Source: Setaria digitata (lineage: Eukaryota > Nematoda > Chromadorea > Rhabditida > Setariidae). Taken from it: 64,000 bases of DNA. Shown in pieces: positions 37,001 to 47,655 of the stretch; the stretch's first letter is position 1, and the number at the start of each line of letters is the position of its first letter. Location: assembly GCA_003640385.1 (NCBI GenBank), contig RCAB01000317.1:1-64000 (forward strand). The letters run 5' to 3'. Made by a program: the position numbers and the translations under genes. Below the pieces are notes generated by a model, which saw only the letters and a program-made list of their open reading frames with translations, was not told the DNA's origin and ran no database searches.

Positions 37001-39623
37001 GATGAGCATTTAGCCTTCTACTAATTCGCTGAAGAATGATCAGAAATAAACGATATCATTTAAAAGCTAAACAAAGACCGTATAATATTATTGAGAGATC
37101 AAATCATTAATAGCAAAAATTAAATTTAAATTCAATGCAATTTTAGAAATGCTAATTTAACGAATACATGAAATCACATATAAAGTTAATTGGGCCTCTG
37201 CCTGGATTTAAGTCTCTTTAAACCTTTGGATGGTCTCATAAAACTTGAACTTCGGCTCTAATTAATTTCATAAAAATGCTGATTTAACGAATTTATAAAG
37301 ACATATAATGTTAATTAGGCTTTTGCTTAAAATCAGCGAAGGCCATAAAGCTTTGAACGATCTCACAAAACTTCAACAGATGCTTTAATTAATTTTAAAA
37401 AATGTTAGTTTAACTTCTGACAGTCTAACCTGATATATCATCATATGGTATAAATTTTAACCAATAAATGATATTAAATCTCTCTGTAATTGAAGTGCCG
37501 ACGATATAGGAAAAGTTAATTTTATAAAACATTTCTAAATCTGTAAATGATATCCTGCAAAGTTAATTTAATTTCGAAACACTGTATTAAATTAATGTAT
37601 TAAATATTATATTAAATTCATGAAATCTCAAAAATTCTGTAATATAACTTCAGTGCTATGATATTAATTAACACTATTTAATATAGTTTTAAGATCCAGC
37701 TGATACTATATGACATCATTTGAAGTTTTAATTAGTATTTATGAGGTTAAATTTAAAGCTTAATCAATATTGCTATCAATAAATTATAATTTAAATTCAA
37801 TACAATACTATTTGGAAGTTAAATTAGCATGAAAGTAGCACGCAATGAATCATTTAGAGATTGAAATTGACTACATTATTTCCATTGAGTTATATTAACA
37901 TTGTCTAATATTACTTAAAATTCAATTTACTATACACGATATTAATTAGAGTTTAATAAGCAGCAAACAATGTTGTTTGTGATTGAAACTTTCATTTTTC
38001 GAATTAAAAACTAAAATTACATTTTACGTAATTCAGTAATTCAGAAATCGAAATCACACTGTATGAAATCATTTCATCTGATGATATCATATAAAAATTA
38101 ACAACACATTACAAGATATCTGATGATATCACTTATATTTCATTCAAGGCTTTTTTAGATCTACAATTCAACTCCAAAAGAATGCAATTTCAGCATCTAA
38201 TAACTGCTTGAAATTATATACATCAAAAAATAGATAAATAAATAAAACATTAATATTAATAGCCAATTAACTTTTACCCATTTACTACTTTAAGTGCTAA
38301 ATTTTCTGCAACAATTTTCATTTCGCTACTTAATGATCATCTCATATTTCTACGTAAAATCAATTTTAGTAGAGCTCTATTGGATCTGAAAAAAAAAAAA
38401 AAAAAAATAGCGCTATAAATTGGCCAAAGAATATGAATTAAATGACAATCTCACCACTAGAAAGAAACACATTAGCTGCATAATTTTAACATAATGAAAC
38501 TAATTTCGTGCATTTCTATAAATAATTATATGTTATATAAATAATACTGACATTAATTTCGCCCAATCCTATAAATAATTAATGTTTTTTTTTTCTTTGA
38601 TTTTTACAAGTAACTAACTGAATAACTAAATCGTCTTTTTTTTTTCATCTTTACAAATAATTAAATAACTAAACCGTATGTTTCTTTTTTTAACAGTTAT
38701 TTAAATTGATTGGAATTCTCAGTTCTTTTGTTTATTGAAAAAATAATAATAACAATAATGAAAGCCACTGATATTTTCTATCTTTCAGCTCATATTTAAT
38801 CAAATTTTAATCCTTTCCAAAAATTGCTAATTGCTTAAATTTGTGAAACAATTAGTCCAAAATACAGACACATTCTTCATATATAAAACTTTTTAATAAA
38901 AAAAAAAAAAAATTGCCACCACTTTGCAGAAGAGGGAAAAATGAACGAAAAAAAAATTTTTTAAATTTAAAATATCAAAGTGAGTCCTAGAACGAACGGA
39001 TCAATTGGTACCGTATCATTCGAGAGCGCTCGATATAATTGATAAGGGATCGAGAAATAGCGGGAAATTTGAGAGTGCTTGGAGCGGGTGAATGGGTCAA
39101 TATTTGCTCGATTTGGATAAATTGTGATAGGAGAGTCGTATTGTTAGTTTCACAAATTACTTTCCCCAGGCATAACGGTTAGTAACTTCATCCTTCCTCA
39201 TTTATCTATTAATTATTCCATTTGCATTAATTATCTTTATCTCAGTAATTATTCCCTATCATTAATAAAAAAACGAAAGAAAAAATCACTTCCTTAAACA
39301 TTTTGCTAGCTTATTTAATCGATTATTAGGTTATATAATATTTGAGTATGGTCATTATTGTTTCATGTTATAATTTTGTTCAAAATATAAAGAAAAGTTT
39401 TATATCTACGAGTAATTAAATGATTTTCCACCTCTTATATGAAAATCTTACCTGAGTTGATCCGATACAAACACTTCCGGACTGGTCTTTAAGGTTAATG
39501 AACAGTAATTTTGCCTAGAAGTGGAATGTTGAAATTTCTTCATTTCTTTTTTTTCCTTCTCAGCAATTAGCAGTTATACAATTTTCCTGTAACCTCTCCG
39601 TATACTTCATACTGTTTTCCCAT
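31054..39623 (-). CDS. Candidate gene of very small symmetric exons (uncertain)
   Basis: Candidate exons on the minus strand: 39623-39594 (starts ATG), 39514-39452, 36285-36259, 34913-34899 and 31128-31054. Every one is a multiple of three and all introns would be phase 0. Donors are GTTACA, GTAAGA, GTAAGT, GTAAAA and GTAAAT; acceptors are TTCTAG, ATCACAG, TTAATAG and CTTCAG. The clearest coding piece is the second exon (AKLLFINLKDQSGSVCIGST...). The third encodes LRNTCNTCS and the last contains KKKTASYLSSHRYRHLCPQ. I do not recognise the protein and found no convincing 3' end. It would start about 380 bp from cyclin B3, divergently. Any single exon could be chance; the shared phase is the argument for it. 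Confidence 0.3.
34437..34559. repeat. 48-bp direct duplication, 75 bp apart
   Basis: 34437-34484 and 34512-34559 differ at two or three bases. No coding role is seen. Confidence 0.85.
35551..35667. repeat. ATT-rich block duplicated around a single N
   Basis: The sequence before the N at 35597 recurs at about 35622-35667. It sits in a wider ATT/AAT repeat region from about 35340 to 35700, where assembly is expected to fail. Confidence 0.7.
37147..37425. repeat. Diverged tandem repeat, about 126-bp unit
   Basis: Units start at 37147, 37274 and 37400 (the third partial) with the block AAATGCTAATTTAACGAA. Units share ordered sub-blocks (a GTTAATT-GGC stretch, a CTTTGGATGGTCTCATAAAACT-like stretch, then an ATTAATT stretch), so they are true copies that have drifted. 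Confidence 0.7.
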
Positions 39624-39999
39624 AAGTTTACTCACAAGTTGCCCAAAAGTTGCCCGGAGTTACTGAAATAAAAAAGCATTTAATTGCAGCACTTTTTCGA
39701 TGTTCTTATTTTCCACAATTTATCCATCGGTTAACTTTTTCAGTTTATGCAATTTGTGCAAATTTTTTTTTTCGAAATTTTATTACTCTCGCATCTACTC
39801 TCTCCCTCCATCCCTCACTCACTCCCTCTCCTTCTCCTAGACTGAACTTCCATTCTCATCGACCTTTTCAATCGATCAGTGCTTCTGTCTTCAGTTATCT
39901 TTACATTGTCATCGAATAGCGCGCTAATCGTTACTGTTCAGTTCAAATCTTAAGGCGAAGAAATTTTTTCCATCTTGACAAAATTCCTTTTCGAGGCGA

Positions 40000-42864
40000 A
40001 TGGCGGGTGAAGTTTTTGAAAGTGTTGAAAAAAAGAGGGGTAAGAGTGATTTGGGGGAGAAGGAGTATATTATTGGGAGAAATAGGTTTCTCAATATTAT
40101 ATGGTTTAAAAAAATTGATCGAATAAATTATATTTCCGTTTGCATTTGGGAAATAATGAAAATCTCTATATGAAAATTTTCAGTGAGTTTGTAATTCGGT
40201 AAATGATATAAATCGGAGATGGTTTTTTTTTTCTTTTGGGAAAATACGTGGAATTTTTACATTTTCTGGCATAAATTGATTTTGGAATTTTCAGCTCAAA
40301 ATTATAAAAATTAAAATTGTCAGAATTATTAAAAATAAACTATAAAGATTGAGTATAGTAACGATTATTTAAAGAAAAAAATCAGTTTAGTGAATTTTTT
40401 TTCTTCCAGTCATTTTATTGTTCGAAGGAAAATTAGATATAAAATCAAATTATGTAAATGCTATTTATTCGTAATATTCAAATTTATTTGAAATATTCAA
40501 TTCAAAAAGTATTTGGGGATGACTTTTTACACGACAAATTGTATTATAATGATTTTTCGCATTTAAAAAAGACATTTGCTTTTATTTCGGGATTTCTGGA
40601 AAAATTCTCATTTGCTAAAGAATTATTAATTCACCAATAATTACTATCATAGTTTCAGACTGCGGAGAGCTAACTCTACTGAATTTATTACTAACACTGA
40701 TCACATAAATCTCCAGCTTTTTATTGGATTATTGGTCATCGGGTGATTTTCGAGGTATATTTTACATTTGGTAGCAAGCGAAGTTTTTTTTTATGCACCG
40801 AACTTTTATTTGATTTGATATTTTGAGATATTTTGTAGTACCAGAGAGTTTACAAAGTATAGCGTGAAAATGGTTTCTTTTTTCTTTCAGAGCTTATCGA
40901 AATGATTCCAGTTAATTCTAAACGGAATATCAACCCGACCTATAGTGATATTAAGAATGCGATGCCGAAAAAAAATAAACGTGCTGGACTGACTGATTTG
41001 AGCAATGTGAGTTTAACGTACCGTTTTAAAGAATTCATAATAATACTTCCATGTTTCAGCTTGTTCTATTCTAGGCCATCAGCTCTACCTTACATATTAG
41101 TTCGAATGTCGACGAAAAGATCGTAAAACCTAGAAGGGTGCAACCCGTTGTACGAGCTAAGTCTGAAGAGCGGAAATCAGTTCGGTATATTTTAACTATT
41201 TGGTGACTTTAATAGGTATGATACATTGATCCAGGTGCCGTTGTAGAATGAAGAACTTTTCTTGTTAAATATGTTTGTTATTTCAGTGTCACTGAGCCAA
41301 AATATGAATCCGACTCAGAATCCCCGAAAAATTTGGATATGTCGGTGGGTGTCTAAAAGTTATTCATTACACTCAATCAAAATGTTAATTTTTTGTTAAT
41401 TTTTTTCAAGTTTTGAAAAGTAATGAAGAGAAATGAAAACCCAACAAATTCAGATCTGGATAGATCCTTGTCCGGAATTTGATTATGATGCTACAAATCG
41501 TGGCGACCCTTTTCAAGTTCCGGAATATGCGATGGACATCTTCAATTATTATCACCATCGAGAGGTATCGCTTTTTTTCACCTGCAATTGCCGTTTGTTT
41601 TTTTGCTAAATATAATTCTCTAGCATGCTTTTTTCAATCGTAATGTTTGCATGTCCCAAGTATTTCTTTTTCAGCTTAGCTTTCGTCCTTTCGATTATAT
41701 GCACAAGCATCCACTGCTAAAGAAAATTCGTCGTGCAAAAGTTGTTGATTGGTTTGTAAGGTGTCAAGAGGATTTTGAAGTCAATCATGAAGTACTGTAT
41801 CATACGGTAAAACTGTTTGATCTGTACATGTGTGTCACCGATAATATGGAACAGTTTGACTATATCGGAGCAGCCGCAATGATCGTTGCTGCGAAAGTAG
41901 ACGTACGTGGTTATTTTATTCCATTCCAGTCCATTGATAATTGATATTAGGAAGTGCAAAATCAGCTCAAGAAAAAATAGCTTTAATAATAACTTTATTA
42001 TTATTAACATTTTTCAGCAGCAAGGTCCTCCTCTGCCGGATGATTTCATCAATCTTCCTGCTGCTCGGAGAATCAAGACGGTCAATAACTACGAGCGGAA
42101 AATCCTGACCGCACTCAACTGCGATGTGAATTTTCCGCTTTCATATCGCTTCCTGCGGCGTTATTCGCGTGCAGGAGGCTTTGACATGCCGACATTGACA
42201 TTGGCACGCTATGTGCTGGAAACATCGCTACTCTTCTATGAATTTATCAGCGTTCCGGACAGTTTAATGGCTGCGGCAGCTTTACTTCTCTCTATGAGGA
42301 TGATAGGAGCTGGAGAATGGGTATATTTTTTTCATAGCAATTTTATTTTATACAATTTAATTTTCATGTTGTACTATTTGAGTCAGTTCGAATTAGAGTA
42401 CTGGAAGATATGTATCTGTGTAAATTTTAGTCAAAGAAATTGGTCAAATATTCGGGTTATAAATTGGAGCATGTAGAGCCGCTCATGTGGCGCTTAAATC
42501 ATATGATGAGAATGCGTTCGAAAGTGTACCCAGCATGCATAAGTATACAGGAGAAATACAGCCATCCGTAAGCACATATTTCATTTAAAGAAAAAAAAGT
42601 TAGTGAAGTCACAAATCATTAAGAGCAACACCACTAAGACTTTTATATCCTTCTTTGCTTTGGTTTAATCTTTTAATCTCGGCTTACATCACTATTTAGG
42701 CATCTTTTGTAAGGAGTAACGAAACCAGTACTGAGGGCTCATCTCTACTTTTCAGGGTCTTCTACAATTCTGCTGATGTACAACTTCTTCCAGACAAGCG
42801 CCCACGTAACGAACCAGTTGGGCCACCTATAGGCCTCGGTTTTGCAACTGTAGGACTTGTTTGA
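40000..42864 (+). CDS. cyb-3: Cyclin B3
   Basis: Mitotic/meiotic B-type cyclin that activates CDK1. Nine exons: 40000-40039, 40891-41006, 41075-41184, 41287-41344, 41454-41564, 41675-41902, 42018-42320, 42431-42567 and 42756-42864; 403 aa, near the size of nematode CYB-3. All phases match. A perfect APC/C destruction box RAGLTDLSN (RxxLxxxxN) lies at residues 44-52. The N-terminal cyclin box (about 120-235) starts at PEYAMDIFNYYHHRE and has RRAKVVDWFVRCQEDFEVNHEVLYHTVKL in two parts; the second box follows with CDVNFPLSYRFLRRYSRA. The first exon encodes only MAGEVFESVEKKR; joining it to exon 2 is exact, though an internal ATG at 40902 after a TTTCAG acceptor could serve as an alternative start. 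The B3 rather than B1/B2 subtype is judged from overall resemblance to CYB-3. Confidence 0.93.
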
Positions 42865-43731
42865 TGCATTTAAGCCAGTCAAATAATGATTGGTTGAAGG
42901 GGGGAGCGAAGAGAGACAAATTGGAAAGACCTGGGGAATCGTGGGGTAAAAAGACGGTTAAGGAAATATAGAATCAAAAAAGATGAATGTATGGACGACA
43001 AGGGAATTAGCTCTTCACTCCTTCCCCAAAGTATGGCCACTGCTATCCTAGAATGTGACTTCAAAATTCGGGAACGAACTGGTTTATGTATGCAGCGGTG
43101 AAGGTGGGGGAAGAAAAAAATATTCGGAGAATGTGCGACGGTGACCTTGAAAATGGACAATAAGGTACCTTGTTGCTACAGTGGCCCAGGTTATTCCTAG
43201 ATTTTGACATTATATTCTAGGACGGTTGTAATCATATTTGCTGCAAATTATCCTTTATTTAGTTGGCTCTGCTTCAGTTTTTATCCAATTTTATTTCTGC
43301 TTTTCCTCTAAATGTTTCGCTGTAAAGGCGTTTATTAACACTGGTTGCAAATCATAATTTTCCCAAATCCTCGTCCTATCACTATGGCTCCATCGTGTCA
43401 GATACTATGTCTCTCTTCTGGCTCTCCAAGAAAAACAATTATTAAGTAGTGGAGTTCAACAAAATAAAGAGTTGTTAATATATTGCATTTGACATTTACA
43501 ATTTGAATATTTCAATTTGAGTCCTTGAATTTTAATTTCATAGCTGCTAGTATCTTTCTCTACTGACGTACTACATATTATTGGGATGAACTATTTTTCC
43601 AAAACTTCATGGACATTATTAATCAGATGGGAGCTAAAGAACACAGGCCGTGTAGACGCGTTTCACACAAAGTAAAAGAATAATCCTTGAGTACAAATTG
43701 GGCGTAAGCTTTTCGGAAGTTCCGAAATATG
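42865..43731. other. Convergent intergenic region between cyclin B3 and COSA-1-like gene
   Basis: Holds both 3' ends. AATAAA at 43465-43470 on the plus strand is a possible cyclin B3 poly(A) signal about 600 bp after its stop, so the two 3' UTRs may approach each other. No further gene is seen. Confidence 0.4.
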
Positions 43732-46608
43732 TCAAATCTGAATATTGCTTGCGGTCACGGTAGAATCTTGTTGATTTTGTTGAACGACGCATTCGATTAT
43801 AGCGACACTCATGTCTGTTATGTCAGCTAGTGGAATATTGCTTAATCGGTGTAGCTCGTTTGTGACCTGGAAGAATCTAAGTTCTCCCAGTTGTCTAGAA
43901 ATACAAGGGTGAATTTCAGAAGTCTGTCTAATGGCTTCCTTGATGAAGTTTAAAAACTAACTTCATCAGCAGCCTGCATTCCATCGACACAACAGGCAGC
44001 AGTGACGATTACTCCACAAGCTAACAAAAACCAATCCGCCTGCACGCGACACATTTGCTCTCTAAAATTATGGCTATTTAAAAACTTTTGCACTAATTGA
44101 TGATACTATGGAACTAGTTTCTGAGAAGGGTTGACGGAAGCCGTCGACCACCTTCCTCGAAGCCGTTGCTGTTTCGAGTGAAATATTTTGTTATGTGAGA
44201 ATATTTTTTTTTTAACTGTTATTTGGTGGGGAGTTTTACAGTAAAACTTCGAAGTTAACTTTTTGTAGGATACGCAAATTCGGGGGATTATACTTATAAT
44301 AAACAGCTTTTTTAAACCGTGTGACAATATTTGCCGATGGACCCATTACATTGGCCATCATTCGTTTATACACATCGTTCCAGTGAATGAAAACACAATC
44401 CAATACGAGCAAAATATACTGCCAGTAACTACTTGCTTCAACATTCTGCTCCCATTTTGTCTCTAAAATAGTGCAGTTCCTAGCACTCTGTGTCTTTTCA
44501 TAGAAAGATGTGCCGTAATGCGTGAGATAATCTTCAAAGTTTCCTATTTAATCTATCTAGTGATTAGTCTATTCCAGGAATTTCTCCCATCTCTCATTGA
44601 CTTGGCGTAATCAATACTTTCTTACCCCCATCTCTATTAAGAAATGTCAGAAAGCAAAGATAATAGAACAATGGCTAATTCAATTCTGGAACTATCCAAA
44701 CATTAGGAAAATTTAAGACTATAACTTACTGAGAATTTTAAATAGCGATTCGATATAAACGAGTGGAGTGCAGTGGTAAGTTGGTTCCCAGTCGATCATC
44801 GATAAGACGCGCAATTCAGATCGTACTACAGATTCCTCCGTATAAGCAAATCCCAAAGTTTTCAAACATAATTTCACAGTCTTGATTGATAGACTCTAAA
44901 AGAATAAAAAATTTCAGACTTTCAACTAGTGGTCCTTTTATTCTTATATAATTTCAGAAAAATTGTAAATACGATCCTCAGAAAATGACTCTCTGCCTGA
45001 AAAGAACCATGATGTCTCATGCTCCTGTTGAATATAAATTGATTATGGTATATCAAGAAGTCCTGGTTCAAATATTGGATGAGTTTTAAAAAACTCATCT
45101 AGTTTTTTTTAGCAAATTAAAATACTGATTTGAATTTCCAAGAGATTATTTTAATTTTGCATATTTCCCGACAATATGGCAGAGTTTTATCCTATATAAG
45201 AGGATTTAAGATAGCCGGTATTTTCTAGTCATGCAAGATGTGAAGCAGTTTTTCTTGCAATTCCGAAATTTAAGAGCAAGTTTCAGTGAATAAAAGGTTA
45301 CATCATGGTAGCTATGCATTTTGGAAGCAATTTGAATTGCCGAAAGCATTCGAAGCGTCGTTTGGCGTGATAATGTTGCCTCGATACGGTCCCACTCTTG
45401 ATATTTCCTTCGATCAGATCGTTTCGAATTGTACACACTTTCATGCAAGCGACTAACCAACTGTACCATAAAACTGTAATTAACTAATACTGTAATTAAT
45501 GTAGTCCCTAAGTAAATCGCCTTAATAAAACAGATTAATTATATAATGATACAAAATTTAGTGAACACAATCTTAAAATTCAAACTAAGTTGTAATTAAT
45601 GATAACACAACAGCGGTTCGCAGAGTATCTATCTCTAAAAATTGAATTAAAATAAGGATAACTTTGTAACTTTAATAAAGATTTGCCTCAACTGTTCTTG
45701 TTTTTCAGACTCATAAAGCGTAAAAGAGAAAGGTAAAAGAAGTGTTGTACTTACTTATCAAATATTAACAAAGCACTATATTTCACTTCTTGTGGTAAAC
45801 GAAGTCTTGTACAAGCAGTAAAGATATATTCAGTTGAGCGAGGTGTATGAAACACATGATTCCACTCATTCTGTAAGATAAATTATGAAAATGACCGTAG
45901 AATATAGGAAATGAATAGAAAGAAAATACTGGATGTGATTAGGGATAGATGTATTGGTAAAATTTTAACCGAATTTTAATTTAATTATGCTTAATCTCAA
46001 TCCCACTGATTATGCAAACAGATGAAAACTTTGATTACGTTGATCGGCCCAATTAATTGAACTGTATCTATTTAAATGTTGATAATTAACAGCTGACAGC
46101 TAATTAACCGATTAGAAAAATTACAGCATCACTAATTCTTCGGCTATTTTCAGCAGCAAGCACACTGAGCCAATCGCTGTGCATCTCAGCCGGAAGGCAA
46201 GCAGTTCGGTCTAAAAAATCCGGATCCAATCTTCGGCAAACCTGAAGTATTCCGGATTTGCAGTTTTTTTATCAAGGTTTTATGTCATTTGTATCTTATT
46301 ATTCCATACAACATGCATTTAGGAAAGAAGATAACTACACTCACAAACACTACGTAAAATAGTATGAGGTGATGTTTCTTCCCAAACAAAATATATTTAT
46401 AACAGGAGAGATTGGATGCGTGATTTAAATTTAAATTTAACAAGAAAAGCTTGATTTGTTTGATTTAAAGACTAATTTTAAACTCTTGAGGATAAAATGA
46501 TGAAATTACGATGCTTAAATAAGCAAAAATTTGTCAATCTTATATTGTTTTTCCTACCTGAGAGGTTTCATCATTACTTGTCTCCCCTTCTGGTTCTGAT
46601 TCTTTCAT
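43732..46608 (-). CDS. cosa-1: CNTD1/COSA-1-like cyclin-fold protein
   Basis: CNTD1 (COSA-1 in C. elegans) is a cyclin-like protein that marks meiotic crossover sites. Eight exons (minus): 46608-46558, 46241-46125, 45870-45755, 45473-45302, 44895-44730, 44462-44318, 44061-43962 and 43866-43732; 333 aa, matching the length of CNTD1. All phases match. After an acidic N-terminus, the cyclin fold begins near residue 70 with STEYIFTACTRL, continues with SAIQIASKMHSYHD and VVRSELRVLSMIDWEPTY, then PLVYIESLFKIL, which resembles the CNTD1 block PTPLTYVETLLEVL. The start ATG follows TTTATACAG by eight bases, a possible spliced-leader site. The cyclin fold is firm; the CNTD1 subfamily is a strong inference from these blocks and the length. 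Confidence 0.8.
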
Positions 46609-47655
46609 AATATCAACTGTATAAAATAATCAGTTGTATTATAAAACACCTGAAAATAATTAAATAATAAGTGATCATAATTAATGATCAAAAATTGATA
46701 AAAACTTATTTCTAAAATTTTGTAATATTTTTTAATGTAATGTACATATAAACCGAATAAATTGGACTAATAATAACAAAAAAGATAAGAAATATTTAAT
46801 AACTGGATGTGTCTAGTCTAGTATCTATCTACTAGATAAGAAGTCTAGAAAGTAAAATCTTGAAAATTTACATATATAGTTTGAAAAATGTTGCACGCAC
46901 ATACTAACCATTGATGTTGCTAAAAGATGCTCATCATTTACACGGTCTATAACACTCACTCTCACGTCCAAACAAATTCTATGCATGCATTTTTCCATGC
47001 ATACGTGCATTTTCACATGATACGTGCATTCATGCATGTTCACGCGCATATGGAGCCATTCTTTGCTCGTGAAATGGATGAGGGCTGTGTACGAAGACGG
47101 CAGTAGGATTGGTTATGTTGTGGGATAGACGGAAGGTCACGTGGATTCACGTGGATACGTACTAGTTACGACATTTGTCTGTATCTCTTCTCTTTCCGTT
47201 CACACGTATGAAGTGCTCGTCTGAAAATGTTGCATTATCCTAATTAGTTAATCAGTAAAAAAAAGCATTTGCAGTCATAATGTTTGCATGCTTATGCAGC
47301 TTCTCTGTGATTGTTTGGAAGTTTTTTGGCATAATCTATTTGACATATATGATAAGATTAACTGATTAGGATAGTATAAAATTTATAGGCATTGATAAAT
47401 TATCTTCTTGATGATTTAATAGGACAAAGCCTGAGACACATTTAATTTTACTCCACATAATTGAAGTTATTGGTGATAAAGTGATGTTTGTATATAAATT
47501 TCTTCATTTAAATGCAGTTGTGAAATTTAAAGCATAAGTGTAAATTCAAGGCATGTCAAATATTATGAATTTTTAACAATCCGAACCGTTCTGTTTATTG
47601 AAATGAAGGGATTTGAAGAGGCATATATCCTTCTATGCTATTATTTCAGATTCTG
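46609..47655. promoter_or_regulatory. Divergent promoter region with CACGTG pair and GCATG cluster
   Basis: The region lies between two genes transcribed away from each other (COSA-1-like left, membrane protein right). It contains a run of GCATG/ATGCAT motifs at 46981-47040 and two TCACGTGG boxes at 47137-47153 spaced exactly 10 bp. No gene is supported inside; a minus-strand open frame at 46825-47049 is made largely of the GCATG repeats. Confidence 0.5.

Larger units (their letters stand above)
24949..39450. other. AT-rich gene-poor interval
   Basis: About 14.5 kb with no gene I can assert. It holds homopolymer tracts, two duplicated N gaps (27474-27669 and 35551-35667), diverged tandem repeats (26455-26605 and 37147-37425), a 48-bp duplication (34437-34559), a 15-bp hairpin (29678-29732), a large ATT/AAT region (about 35340-35700), a coding-like island (26006-26215) and isolated candidate exons (see the entry at 31054-39623). 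Confidence 0.5.

Noticed and set aside
39650..39919. Plus-strand open frame before cyclin B3
   Set aside because: Lacks an ATG start, ends before the cyclin B3 first exon and is driven by a CT-rich stretch; better read as 5' flank.
46825..47049. Minus-strand open frame rich in Met, His and Cys
   Set aside because: Composition follows the GCATG/ATGCAT cluster; lies in a divergent promoter.
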